A stretch of 64,000 nucleotides of DNA from Oscillospiraceae bacterium (GCA_017456105.1 JAFTKA010000011.1:1-64000), one strand, 5' to 3'. Counted from the stretch's first letter, positions 1 through 7,548 are shown. The notes: generated by a model from the sequence alone, not told the origin. Made by a program: numbers and translations.

Positions 1-40
1 ATTGGGTGGTGTCTTTTTTGGTGGAGACTAATGGACTCGA
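1..40. repeat. Left copy of a 40-bp direct repeat carrying a tRNA-Val 3' end
   Basis: Positions 1-40 are identical to 186-225. The shared 40 bp hold half of a terminator stem plus the last ~20 nt of the tRNA-Val gene including CCA, both in minus-strand orientation. After position 40 the copies diverge: the right copy continues into the complete tRNA, the left one does not. This is the arrangement left by recombination at a tRNA 3' end (attachment-site-like) or by a local tandem duplication. Confidence 0.75.
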
Positions 41-82
41 TATGCATTTTGCCCTCCCAACCAGGAGGTCAAAATTATTGTA

Positions 83-130
83 GCCACCAGTGTTTGCACT
101 GGTGGCAGGAACTGTCCACCGGACAGTTCC
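83..130. repeat. Two adjacent perfect hairpins
   Basis: GCCACCAGTG-TTTG-CACTGGTGGC (83-106) is followed by GGAACTGTCC-ACC-GGACAGTTCC (108-130). Each has a perfect 10-bp stem. They resemble the small palindromic units scattered elsewhere in the window. They lie inside the 145 bp that separate the two copies of the 40-bp repeat. Confidence 0.6.
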
Positions 131-175
131 ATGAAAATGGGTTCGAGTCCCTTGTCTGTGCCAGAATAAAGAAGA

Positions 176-204
176 ACACCACCCGATTGGGTGGTGTCTT
201 TTTT
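176..204. terminator. Bidirectional intrinsic terminator next to tRNA-Val
   Basis: A 9-bp stem ACACCACCC/GGGTGGTGT with loop GATT is followed on the plus strand by C and six T. On the minus strand it lies immediately 3' of the tRNA-Val CCA and is followed by a TCTTCTTT tract. It therefore probably ends the tRNA transcript, and perhaps a plus-strand transcript as well. Confidence 0.7.
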
Positions 205-280
205 GGTGGAGACTAATGGACTCGAACCATCGACCTCCTGCGTGTGAAGCAGGCGCTCTAACCAGCTGAGCTAAGCCTCC
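204..280 (-). tRNA. tRNA-Val (anticodon CAC)
   Basis: The minus strand folds into a complete cloverleaf. The 7-bp acceptor stem is GGAGGCT/AGTCTCC, the D-arm is GCTC/GAGC, the anticodon stem is CCTGC/GCAGG with loop TTCACAC (anticodon CAC, reading GTG), and the T-arm is GATGG-TTCGAGT-CCATT. The 3' CCA is encoded. The gene is 77 nt including CCA and is followed by a terminator. Confidence 0.93.
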
Positions 281-318
281 GTTAGCAAAGAGGATTATAT
301 CAGCACTTTGCGGAAATG

Positions 319-1092
319 TCAAGCATTTTTAAGGCGAAAATCGATGCTGTCTACTACCTTCAATCCCAGTTTGTTTGCCATAGCCAACGCCTCGGCTTCG
401 GTCTCCGGGACGCAGACACCCTTGGGATCGTGGGCATCACTGCCCAAAATCACGGAGCAGTTATACTCTGCCGCAATTTCCCAAAAGGTCTCTCTCGGGT
501 AATGCCGGTTCAGCCGCAGACCCAAAAGATTGATCTCCAGCGGCATTTTACATTCATTTGCCGCCTTGCACAGCCGGGTCATTTCTGCCCGATAGATGTT
601 TTCGTCGCCTTCAAAGCGGACAAGATCCGGGTGTGCCATATAGGAAAACAGCCCGGTGTACATGCCCTCGATGGCCTGATCGCAATACTGGGTTAAAATC
701 GCCTTATCTTCCGTGGCCGCTCCGCTATAGGGGGCGTCCTTTTCGTTATACAGGAAATGCTGACCCAGCAGCAGGTACTCTACAGGTGTATCCTTTAAAC
801 GCTCCAAAAGATCGGAAAACAATCCGGGGTAGAACTCCGCTTCCAGACCCAGGTGGATTCCGATTTTTCCGGCGTACTGCTCTTTTAACCGGGTGATCTC
901 TTCCAAATAAGCGGGCAGATCCTCAGGACCCATACGGATCTTGGAACGCCAGCCCTCGGGGTACCAATAGGGTGTATGGTCGGAAAAGCCAAGGACCTGC
1001 AAGCCCCCGGTGATAGCGTTTTCGATATAGTCCTCCGTGCGGCCCTCGGCGTGGCCGCAGCGGGCGGTATGGGTGTGGAAATTAGCGATCAT
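319..1092 (-). CDS. PHP-domain histidinol-phosphatase
   Basis: The 257-aa product is a PHP-superfamily phosphoesterase of the HisJ/HisK type, which hydrolyses L-histidinol phosphate in histidine synthesis. Metal-ligand motifs are visible: N-terminal FHTHTARCGHAEG (HxH plus a later H), FSDHTPY near residue 37, a Glu in LGLEAEFYPG, GQHF, AHPDLVRF and C-terminal GSDAHDP. Length matches the family (~260 aa). No other his gene is nearby, so a different small phosphoester substrate is possible. The gene is divergent from sfsA across 46 bp; CAGGAG precedes the ATG. Confidence 0.85.
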   Translation of the reverse strand: MIANFHTHTARCGHAEGRTEDYIENAITGGLQVLGFSDHTPYWYPEGWRSKIRMGPEDLPAYLEEITRLKEQYAGKIGIHLGLEAEFYPGLFSDLLERLKDTPVEYLLLGQHFLYNEKDAPYSGAATEDKAILTQYCDQAIEGMYTGLFSYMAHPDLVRFEGDENIYRAEMTRLCKAANECKMPLEINLLGLRLNRHYPRETFWEIAAEYNCSVILGSDAHDPKGVCVPETEAEALAMANKLGLKVVDSIDFRLKNA

Positions 1093-1138
1093 GGTTGCAC
1101 TCCTGATAAAAACCTGTTAAACTGGAAATGGTGATGTT

Positions 1139-1816
1139 ATGCGTTATGAAAAGATGGTTCCCGGGATATTTCTGTCCCGTCCCAACCGGTTTATCGCCCA
1201 TATTGAAATCGGGGGCAAACCGGAAATTTGCCATGTAAAAAATACCGGACGCTGCCGGGAATTGCTCCCTGCAGGAGCAAAGGTCTGGTGTCTGGACGCG
1301 GATTCTCCCACCCGCAAAACCCGGTATGATCTCATTGCGGTGCAAAAGGGAGAACGGCTCATCAATATGGACTCCCAAGCCCCCAACGCCGCTGCCAAGG
1401 AATGGCTCTTAGCCGGTGGGTTAGGGGAGATTGAGAACCTCCGGCCGGAATCCCGCTGGGGGGAATCCCGGTTTGATTTTGCCTTTCAAAAAGAGGGCAG
1501 GCCCTGCTTTTTGGAAGTAAAGGGCGTTACCTTGGAGCAGGACGGTATCTGTGCCTTTCCGGACGCACCCACCCAGCGGGGTGCCAGGCACCTGCGGGAG
1601 CTGGCGGAGCTTGCCCGGCAGGGCTATGGAGCTTATGTACTCTTTGTGATCCAGATGGCAGATGTAAAATATCTTCAGCCCAATGATGCCACCGACCCGG
1701 CATTCGGCAAAGCCCTCCGCGAAGCGAAGGCTGCCGGGGTACAGATCATAGCCATGGACTGCACCGTTACGGAGAATACCATGGTGATCAGAAAGCCCGT
1801 GGCGGTTCGCTTATAG
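1139..1816 (+). CDS. sfsA: SfsA family protein (sugar fermentation stimulation / nuclease)
   Basis: The 225-aa product matches SfsA along its whole length: an N-terminal OB-like part (PGIFLSRPNRFIAHIEI, VKNTGRCRELL) and a C-terminal nuclease-like part with FDFAFQ, CFLEVKGVTLE and FPDAPTQRGARHL. The E-x-K in LEVKG resembles a PD-(D/E)xK core, consistent with reports that SfsA is a nucleic-acid-binding nuclease; its physiological role is unsettled. The stop overlaps the 3' end of the convergent HAD gene by 6 bp. The ribosome binding site is weak. Confidence 0.88.
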   Translation: MRYEKMVPGIFLSRPNRFIAHIEIGGKPEICHVKNTGRCRELLPAGAKVWCLDADSPTRKTRYDLIAVQKGERLINMDSQAPNAAAKEWLLAGGLGEIENLRPESRWGESRFDFAFQKEGRPCFLEVKGVTLEQDGICAFPDAPTQRGARHLRELAELARQGYGAYVLFVIQMADVKYLQPNDATDPAFGKALREAKAAGVQIIAMDCTVTENTMVIRKPVAVRL

Positions 1817-2497
1817 GCGTTCCAGCAGAGCAGGAAGTCCTGCCAGGCTTTCGATCTCGTAGTCGGCCGGAATCCGGGGATCGGCGGGCCTACGCTGGGC
1901 GTTGACCCAGCAGGTTTTGATACCTGCGTTGATGCCGCCTAAGATGTCCGAGCTTAAACTGTCGCCTACGATCAAGGCGTTTTCCCTTTGGAAGCCGGGG
2001 ATCCTGGCGATGCACCGCTCAAAAAATTCCCGGTCGGGCTTGTTGACACCCACCTCCTGAGAGATGAAAATGTCTTCAAAGAAGTGGCCGATGTCCGCAC
2101 TTTTCAGCCGTCCGGCCTGCACGTGGGACGTGCCGTTTGAAATGATGTACAGCTTATACTTACCATAGAGCCTTTCCAGGGTCTCCACTGCTCCCGGCAG
2201 GAACAGGTGGCCCTGCGAAAGGCATTTTTCATAGGTTCTTGCCAGTTGCACCGGATCTTTGTTAACACCCAGCTCCTGCAAAAGCACCCCATAACGACCC
2301 ACTAACACCTGCTCCCGGGTGATCTCCTTCCGCTCCAGCCGTTCCCAATGGTCCTTGTTGATCAGATGGTAGCGGTGGCAGACCTCCTCGGTGGGGTCAA
2401 TGCCAAAGAGTCTTAAAGCCTGTTGCAGGGCAAGCTTTTCCTGTCCGCGAAAGTCAAAAATGGTATCGTCTAAATCAATCAGCAGAAATTCAAACAT
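1811..2497 (-). CDS. HAD-superfamily noncanonical pyrimidine nucleotidase (YjjG type)
   Basis: The 228-aa product is a HAD hydrolase with motif I DLDDTIFDF at the N-terminus, motif II ISNGTSH, and motifs III/IV around NKPDREFF and VGDSLSSDILGG. The cap helices and the motif I DLDDTIFDF fit the YjjG group, which dephosphorylates (often noncanonical) pyrimidine nucleotides. The start was placed at 2497 because AGGAGGAAGG lies just upstream; a longer reading frame to 2584 is only rsmA read in another frame. It overlaps the rsmA stop by 8 bp, so the two are probably cotranscribed and coupled. Confidence 0.82.
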   Translation of the reverse strand: MFEFLLIDLDDTIFDFRGQEKLALQQALRLFGIDPTEEVCHRYHLINKDHWERLERKEITREQVLVGRYGVLLQELGVNKDPVQLARTYEKCLSQGHLFLPGAVETLERLYGKYKLYIISNGTSHVQAGRLKSADIGHFFEDIFISQEVGVNKPDREFFERCIARIPGFQRENALIVGDSLSSDILGGINAGIKTCWVNAQRRPADPRIPADYEIESLAGLPALLERL

Positions 2498-3359
2498 GAC
2501 CCTTCCTCCTGGCGATGGCGTTGGACAGCTCCGCGAACTGGGCAATATCCAGGGTTTCACCCCGAACCGTGGGGGCAAAGCCACATTCTGCGATCACTTC
2601 CGCTGCCCCGGCCTTACCCAGTTCCGGGAAGCCGGCAGCCAGGCCGTTTTGCAGGGTCTTGCGACGCATAGCAAAGCTTGCCTTAACTGTGCGGAAGAAA
2701 ATGTCCTGACTCAGGATCTCCCAGGGCCGTTCCTTTCGCACCCGCAGGGTGATCACCGCACTGGTAACCTTGGGCTGGGGCAGGAAACAACCTGCCGGCA
2801 CGTCAAACAGCAGCTCCGGCTGGGCATAGTACTGACAGAAAATACTGAAGGCACTGTAGTCGGCAGAGCCGGGCTTGGCTGCGATCCGCTGAGCAACCTC
2901 TTTTTGCACCATCACCGTAACGGCCTCGAAGCAGTCCGCTTCCAAAAGAGCCGTCAAAATGGGGGAGGTGATGTAGTAAGGGAGGTTTGCACAGGCCATA
3001 GGCCGCAGGCCGGAAAATTTCTCCTGCACTAATGCGGGAATATCCTGCTTCAGCACATCGCCCCAAAGGATCTCCAAATTGGAGAATTCGCCCACGGTCA
3101 GCTTCAAAATCGGTTCTAACCGGGTGTCCAGCTCTACAGCACAGACCTTTTTTGCCCGCAGAGCCAGCTGCTGGGTCAGGGGGCCGATGCCCGGGCCGAT
3201 TTCCAGCACGCCCACAGTCTCGTCCACACCGGAGTCCTCAGCGATCCGCTCCGGTACCCAACCGGCTACCAGAAAGTTCTGTCCCTTTGCCTTGGAAAAA
3301 TGAAAGCCGTGCTCTGCAAGCAGCGGCTTCATGACATGAATATTACAGACGTCAATCAT
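2490..3359 (-). CDS. rsmA: 16S rRNA (adenine(1518)-N6/adenine(1519)-N6)-dimethyltransferase
   Basis: The 289-aa RsmA/KsgA dimethylates two adjacent adenines near the 3' end of 16S rRNA during small-subunit maturation. Diagnostic motifs: KGQNFL (SAM region), VLEIGPGIGPLTQ (motif I), AVELD (motif II), and the catalytic NLPYYITSPIL with NLPY. The C-terminal part holds FLPQPKVTSAVI and FAMRRKTLQN. Length is typical. It starts with ATG behind promoter 3386-3414 and is followed by the overlapping nucleotidase. The yabE-like gene lies just upstream, as near ksgA in Bacillus, but without rnmV between them. Confidence 0.95.
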   Translation of the reverse strand: MIDVCNIHVMKPLLAEHGFHFSKAKGQNFLVAGWVPERIAEDSGVDETVGVLEIGPGIGPLTQQLALRAKKVCAVELDTRLEPILKLTVGEFSNLEILWGDVLKQDIPALVQEKFSGLRPMACANLPYYITSPILTALLEADCFEAVTVMVQKEVAQRIAAKPGSADYSAFSIFCQYYAQPELLFDVPAGCFLPQPKVTSAVITLRVRKERPWEILSQDIFFRTVKASFAMRRKTLQNGLAAGFPELGKAGAAEVIAECGFAPTVRGETLDIAQFAELSNAIARRKGHV

Positions 3360-3385
3360 AAACTTAAATCCGCCTTTCCGCTGCC

Positions 3386-3414
3386 ATTATAGCAACGAAA
3401 AGGCGGATTTGCAA
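3386..3414 (-). promoter_or_regulatory. SigA-type promoter for rsmA
   Basis: On the minus strand TTGCAA (3414-3409), a 17-bp spacer and TATAAT (3391-3386) lie about 25 bp before the rsmA ATG. The promoter sits within an inverted repeat (AAATCCGCCTTT/AAAGGCGGATTT) that could also act as terminator stem for the upstream yabE-like gene. Confidence 0.7.
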
Positions 3415-3446
3415 GCATAACCTATCGGAGTTCGATTCTCCTCAGC

Positions 3447-4517
3447 TTACTCTCTCCAGTTGGCGTCGCCCAGGAAGTACACGGTACAATTCCTGACACC
3501 GAACTGCATGCATTCAGCATAAGTATCGTGATACAGGTCCAGGTGGTTGCCCTTAATGCCGCCGCCGCAGTCTTCCGCGGTAGCCAAACCGTAAACATAA
3601 GAGCCATCTCTGGTTACGATGAACATACGGGTGCCGTAGGGAACAACAGTGGGATCAACGGCAACAACACCCTTATGTACCCGGGAGCCGGTTGCGGTAT
3701 AGTCATCGCAGCCTGCGTCGGTCTTGGTATATGCGGTGGCAGAGAAGGTCCGGGCAGAGTAATAGGTCAAAATCTCGCCAGTAGGCAGAACGATCACGCC
3801 ATCACCGATCAGGGGCATATCGGGGTTTCCACCCAGGCCGGTGCCACGGGCAACAATCTGGTTGACCGGCTGCTCCAGCACAGTCTGACGCAGATTGGTC
3901 CGGTTCTCCTCCTTGGCGTTACGGTAGATCACGCTGTCCTCATAGAGGATCTGACCGGCAGAGCCGGTGGCCAGGATCTTTTCTTCACCGGCAGGCAGGT
4001 TGGGGTCATCACAGTAAATGACCTCGTAGGCAATTTCTTTCGTGTAGGACTCCTGTTTTTCCACCACACGGTCCACGGCCACCTCCATACCGTCAAAGGT
4101 CTCGGTGTCCAGGGGCAGGGATACCACATAATCGTCATAAAGAACGATACCGGAGCGATTCAGAAGGGCTTCCAAAGTCTCGCCGTAGCTGATCAGCTCC
4201 TGTGCTTCACCGCAGTTGGTCAGCTTGATGGTCTGAGCACGGAGTACATTGATGGCAATGTCCGCACCCTCGGTGGCATCGGTGGTATAGGAGTCGGCTT
4301 CTTCCAGAGAAAATCCTGCTTCACTCAAAACTTCTTTGGGATTGGTGGAGTAGGTGGTATGTACGATCACCTGATCACCGTCCGTGATCACATAGGTGTT
4401 TCTTGCGAAAACCGTAATGCACATCATACAGATCACCAGGATCATCGGCACAAACACAGCCGCGGACCGCAGGATCTGCCGCCTGTTCTTTTTGAACATG
4501 GACGCATACTTTTTCAT
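3447..4517 (-). CDS. YabE-like cell-wall protein (DUF348, G5 and 3D domains)
   Basis: The 356-aa product has an N-terminal membrane anchor (about residues 17-38, hydrophobic after KKNRRQILR). Two DUF348-like repeats follow (DGDQVIVHTTYSTNPKEVLSEAGF; a second with GETLEALLNRSGI). Next is a G5-like segment (EKQESYTKEIAYEVIYCDDPNLPAGEEK) and a C-terminal 3D domain with VVAVDPTVVPYGTRMFI, TAEDCGGGIKG and HLDLYHDT. The 3D domain supplies the Asp residues of a lytic transglycosylase-like (MltA-like) fold, so a role in peptidoglycan remodelling is inferred. It has its own promoter and an AAGGAGGTTCC ribosome binding site, and lies immediately upstream of rsmA. Confidence 0.88.
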   Translation of the reverse strand: MKKYASMFKKNRRQILRSAAVFVPMILVICMMCITVFARNTYVITDGDQVIVHTTYSTNPKEVLSEAGFSLEEADSYTTDATEGADIAINVLRAQTIKLTNCGEAQELISYGETLEALLNRSGIVLYDDYVVSLPLDTETFDGMEVAVDRVVEKQESYTKEIAYEVIYCDDPNLPAGEEKILATGSAGQILYEDSVIYRNAKEENRTNLRQTVLEQPVNQIVARGTGLGGNPDMPLIGDGVIVLPTGEILTYYSARTFSATAYTKTDAGCDDYTATGSRVHKGVVAVDPTVVPYGTRMFIVTRDGSYVYGLATAEDCGGGIKGNHLDLYHDTYAECMQFGVRNCTVYFLGDANWRE

Positions 4518-4612
4518 GGAAGGAACCTCCTTTCAATGGTAATTTTCATTCGTCAAAATGACGGCATCTTTTGTAGGCAAAGAAATACAACCCTCAAAAG
4601 GATTGCCTGAGC

Positions 4613-4640
4613 ATTATAGCATATTTTCATAAAAAGTCAA
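4613..4640 (-). promoter_or_regulatory. SigA-type promoter for the yabE-like gene
   Basis: On the minus strand TTGACT (4640-4635), a 16-bp spacer and TATAAT (4618-4613) lie upstream of the ATG at 4517. This leaves a 5' UTR of roughly 90 nt ending in AAAGGAGG. Confidence 0.75.
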
Positions 4641-5010
4641 GTCTTTTGGGTCAAACTCGGCAAATCGGCAACTTTTTGCCTATTTTTTAAGAAAATATTA
4701 TGTTAACCAACAACAAAATATTGCACAAAAACTTTGTCGCCAACCACTACATATTGTAAAAAAGGTTACACTGATTTACATAATTCGTCATAAAAATGTA
4801 ACCTTTTGGGATTTTTTGGCTTTTTCAGTTATGGTAAACCAATTTCCCACAAATTTCCCGCATTTCCCTCCGTTTTGACAGGTTTTTTCAGGACAAAACA
4901 GAGCTGTTCCTCCACCGGATTATAGATTTGAACGTAGGGAACGGATTTATCCGTTCCGAAAAAAACGGAATGCATAAATGCATTCCCTACAATTCGTTAT
5001 AGATAGTTTG
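4641..5010. other. 370-bp AT-rich gene-free stretch with one dispersed repeat
   Basis: No plausible gene is visible. The stretch contains a long inverted repeat (AAAGGTTACA near 4758 with TGTAACCTTT near 4797, ~30-nt loop) and a palindromic dispersed repeat at 4935-4990. Composition is markedly AT-richer than the flanks. I see no further signal. Confidence 0.6.
4935..4990. repeat. Dispersed double-palindrome repeat (GGAACGGATTTATCCGTTCC type)
   Basis: Two palindromes lie back to back: GGAACGGATTTATCCGTTCC and GGAATGCATAAATGCATTCC. The element starts with TAGG and ends with CCTA. Similar units are found at 37917-38079 and 45512-45560, with a half copy at 26576-26592. All are intergenic, which suggests a MITE/REP-like mobile or structural element. 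Confidence 0.7.
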
Positions 5011-5042
5011 AAAGGAGACTGCCTATCAGGCAGTCCCCTTTG
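5011..5042 (-). terminator. Probable terminator of the folT operon
   Basis: The minus strand reads GGGGACTGCC-TGATA-GGCAGTCTCC followed by TTTC, about 10 bp after the cooT-like stop. The stem is strong but the T tract is short. Confidence 0.5.
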
Positions 5043-5051
5043 TATATATTC

Positions 5052-5243
5052 TTAATCAGCGGTTCGGACTACCACGTAGCCGTCCACCAGGTTGGCAGAT
5101 TCCAAAAAGCCCTCAATGGTAACGGACCGTTCCATCAGGTCTGTCAGGATCACCTGGCCGTCCTTGCACTCAATCCGCATAACATTGTTCATCACCATGG
5201 CCTCCGGGGCCATCTTGTTTTTATAAACCGTAGAAAGACACAT
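5052..5243 (-). CDS. CooT-family nickel-binding protein
   Basis: The 63-aa product begins MCLSTVYK, the signature of the CooT family. In CooT, Cys2 takes part in Ni(II) binding by the dimer, and the protein was first known from carbon monoxide dehydrogenase nickel maturation. The remainder (RIECKDGQVILTDLMERSVTIEGFL) fits the small beta-barrel fold. The start at 5243 is preferred to an upstream ATG because it places Cys at position 2 and follows GGAG. It is the last gene of folT-folC-his-rich-cooT and follows a histidine-rich protein, which supports a metal-handling role. No CO dehydrogenase gene is in the window. Confidence 0.85.
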   Translation of the reverse strand: MCLSTVYKNKMAPEAMVMNNVMRIECKDGQVILTDLMERSVTIEGFLESANLVDGYVVVRTAD

Positions 5244-5247
5244 AATA

Positions 5248-5679
5248 TTACTCCAAACTGGCAAGAACGACGCTCAGCCGCATATTGCCCTTTTCAAAAT
5301 CGGATACGGACGCCATCACCTGCTCAAAGGCGGCGTGGTTGCCGGCCTTTTCCAACTGACCGGCAAGATCTGCCAGCTCCTTGGCGTGGGCGGCATTGTG
5401 GTTTACCATATACTTCATCAGAGCCTTCAATTCGTCCATGGGGGTGTGGCTGCAGGAAGAGCCGCAACTGCCGCAGGAGCCGCTGCAGCCATGGCTGTGA
5501 TTATGCTCTGCACCGTGATCGTGCAGATGGTCGTGCTCATGGGGGTGAGCGTGATCGTGTTCATGGGCGTGGGAATGCTCATGGGAATGGGTTACGCCGT
5601 CGTGGGTATGCTCATGGGTATGGGTATGCTCGTGAGCGTGGGTGTGGCCGCCGGCCACGTGATCATGATGGATATGCAT
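5248..5679 (-). CDS. Histidine-rich metal-binding protein with a helical C-terminus
   Basis: The 143-aa product has about 28 His in its first 64 residues, mostly as HxH repeats (HTHAHEHTHTHEHTH). A Cys cluster CSGSCGSCGSSCSH follows near residues 65-78. The C-terminal ~65 residues look helical (MDELKALMKYMVNHNAAHAKELADLAGQLEKAG). There is no signal peptide, so it is cytosolic. The tail resembles a small conserved clostridial domain I cannot name. Adjacent to CooT, it most likely stores or delivers Ni(II), or possibly Zn/Co. It is preceded by AAGGAG, 15 bp after folC, and is followed within 4 bp by cooT. Confidence 0.8.
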   Translation of the reverse strand: MHIHHDHVAGGHTHAHEHTHTHEHTHDGVTHSHEHSHAHEHDHAHPHEHDHLHDHGAEHNHSHGCSGSCGSCGSSCSHTPMDELKALMKYMVNHNAAHAKELADLAGQLEKAGNHAAFEQVMASVSDFEKGNMRLSVVLASLE

Positions 5680-5694
5680 AGGGCTTCTCCTTTA

Positions 5695-6969
5695 TTATAA
5701 TAGTACTTCTTTCAGGCTGTCGTGGATCGCACCGATGGAGTACAGCGAGCCAAAGCACAGCACAACGCCGTCCTTTCCTGCCAGTTCCATTGCCTTGATC
5801 ACGCCCTCCCGGGTGCTTTCGCAGGCGGTAGCCTTTGCACCGGCTTTTTGCAGATGCAGAGCAAGCTCAGTAGATTCCAGCTTCCGGGGATTGTCGGGGG
5901 TGATGCAGACGAACTGCTCCACAAGAGGCATTACGGGCTTATACATATCGCCGTAATCCTTGTCGGCCAGCACACCGGTCAGTGCGATGACCCTGCGATC
6001 CTGCAGATAATCTTCGATGTTCTTAATGAGTGCTTCAATGCACTGGGGATTGTGGCCGCCATCGATGATAAACAGGGGATCCCGGCTGACAATGTCAAAC
6101 CGGCCGGGCCAGCTGACCTCCCGGATACCGTCATAAATGTTCTGCTCAGAGATCTTCCAGCCGTTTTCAATCAGGGTGTCGGCAACGGACAGCACCACTG
6201 CCGCATTGTGAAGCTGATGGTCGCCCAACAGGGGAAGACGAATATTCTTTCTGTTGCCGCAATCGAATTCCTGACCGAACAGGTCGTGGGAGCGGAGGGT
6301 GAGACCTTCAAAATCGGCCTTTTTGAGGGATACCTTTTTATCCCGGCACACGTCCTCAAAGACTTTTTCCACAGAAGGCGTTCCCCGGTAGATAACCGCG
6401 TGGCCGTTCTCCTTAAAAATGCCTGCCTTGGTGCGGGCGATCTCCTCGACGGTAGAGCCCAGATAATCCGTATGGTCAAGACCGATGTTGGTGATCACGG
6501 CCACCTCGGGGGTCTTAATCACATTGGTGGCATCAAATTCACCGCCCATGCCCACTTCCAGCACCACGATGTCGCAGTTTTTCCGCTTGAAGTACTCAAA
6601 GGCGATGCAGCACACCAGCTCAAATTCCGTGGGGGTTTCTTCCATGGATTCTGCCAGGGGCTTAACATATTCGGTAACGGCAATGAGATCCTCATCATTG
6701 ATCTGCTCTCCGTCGATCTGGATCCGCTCGTGGAAACGGTAGATATAAGGAGAGGTGTAAAGGCCTGTGCGGTAGCCTGCCTTCCGCAAAATGGAGGCGG
6801 TCATAGCGGCGGTAGAGCCCTTGCCGTTGGTGCCGGCAATATGGATAAACTTCAGGCTGTTCTGGGGGTTGCCCATTTTGTTAAGCAGGGTTTGCGTCCG
6901 GCCCAAACCGGGGATACTGCCCTTCCAAAATTTGGAGTGGATATATTCAATTGCCTGTTCAGCAGTCAT
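5695..6969 (-). CDS. folC: Bifunctional folylpolyglutamate synthase/dihydrofolate synthase
   Basis: The 424-aa FolC adds glutamates to folates, and in many Bacillota also joins dihydropteroate to glutamate. Motifs: P-loop HIAGTNGKGSTAAM at residues ~43-56, the following LYTSPYIYRFHERI, and VVLEVGMGGEFDATN, TNIGLDHTDYLGS (Mg/ATP site), DGGHNP in the C-terminal domain, and LCFGSLYSIG. Length is typical. The ATG directly abuts the folT stop. Folate uptake plus polyglutamylation in one riboswitch-controlled operon fits retention of imported folate. Confidence 0.94.
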   Translation of the reverse strand: MTAEQAIEYIHSKFWKGSIPGLGRTQTLLNKMGNPQNSLKFIHIAGTNGKGSTAAMTASILRKAGYRTGLYTSPYIYRFHERIQIDGEQINDEDLIAVTEYVKPLAESMEETPTEFELVCCIAFEYFKRKNCDIVVLEVGMGGEFDATNVIKTPEVAVITNIGLDHTDYLGSTVEEIARTKAGIFKENGHAVIYRGTPSVEKVFEDVCRDKKVSLKKADFEGLTLRSHDLFGQEFDCGNRKNIRLPLLGDHQLHNAAVVLSVADTLIENGWKISEQNIYDGIREVSWPGRFDIVSRDPLFIIDGGHNPQCIEALIKNIEDYLQDRRVIALTGVLADKDYGDMYKPVMPLVEQFVCITPDNPRKLESTELALHLQKAGAKATACESTREGVIKAMELAGKDGVVLCFGSLYSIGAIHDSLKEVLL

Positions 6970-7548
6970 TTAGGCAGACTTCCTTTCTTTTTTGAGTTTG
7001 GGTGGCCATACGCCCAATCGGGTAAAGACATTGGTTTTCATCAGCATATAGATGATCAATACTTCCACTACCAGCATAATGGCAAACTGGACACTACGAG
7101 TGCTTAAATAATACAAAACACCCTTTAGGTATGCACCGTCAAAGTAAAAATAGGCCAGTGCACAGCTCTGACACAAAATGGAACCAATGACGATCGGGAA
7201 CAGGTAACTGAAAGCCAAACGGAAGATTGAGGGGTTCTTCTGAATGTATCGACGCAACAGTCCACCAAACAATCCGTACAAAATTGCAGGCAGGCACAGC
7301 AAAGGGTTAAAGCCGAATTGCATCAAACTACCCAGGAAATCAGCGGCAAATCCGGTCAACGCACCTGCCAGCGGTCCAAAAAACATTCCTGCCAAAAACA
7401 GGGGGAATTTATCCAACGACCAACGAATTCCGTCCGGTGTGGCAAAAGACAAGACCCGTGCCATAACAATACTCAATGCGATCAGCATAGCACAATAGAC
7501 GATGGTTTTGGTTGCCATAAGGGTTTTGTTTCTGGTGTTCTCTTTCAT
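6970..7548 (-). CDS. folT: ECF transporter S component, folate-specific (FolT)
   Basis: The 192-aa membrane protein has about six hydrophobic segments and the typical S-component start (KTIVYCAMLIALSIVMARVLSF, then PLFLAGMFFGPLAGALTGFAADFLGS). FolT captures folate and works with a shared energizing module (EcfA, EcfA', EcfT), which is not in this window. Substrate assignment rests on the upstream THF riboswitch and the downstream folC. The start was set at 7548 because GGAGG lies 9 bp upstream; an in-frame ATG at 7563 lacks a binding site. Confidence 0.9.
   Translation of the reverse strand: MKENTRNKTLMATKTIVYCAMLIALSIVMARVLSFATPDGIRWSLDKFPLFLAGMFFGPLAGALTGFAADFLGSLMQFGFNPLLCLPAILYGLFGGLLRRYIQKNPSIFRLAFSYLFPIVIGSILCQSCALAYFYFDGAYLKGVLYYLSTRSVQFAIMLVVEVLIIYMLMKTNVFTRLGVWPPKLKKERKSA

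Noticed and set aside
130..165. Second tRNA on the plus strand ending ...GGTTCGAGTCCC...GTGCCA
   Set aside because: No matching 5' acceptor strand (CACAGAC-like) lies at tRNA distance upstream; the space is taken by two hairpins. At most a tRNA remnant, mentioned with the duplication.
3425..3446. T-arm-like string CGGAGTTCGATTCTCC suggesting a tRNA 3' end
   Set aside because: No acceptor, D or anticodon arm can be built around it, and it adjoins the stop codon of the yabE-like gene. Treated as chance.
4518..4612. c-di-AMP (ydaO/yuaA) riboswitch in the leader of the yabE-like gene
   Set aside because: Such genes often carry it, but the leader is only ~95 nt and lacks the conserved paired blocks.
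5335..5700. Met/Val/Gly-rich plus-strand frame that looks like a membrane protein
   Set aside because: It is the complement of the His/Asp/Glu repeats; His codons CAT/CAC read as ATG/GTG on the other strand.
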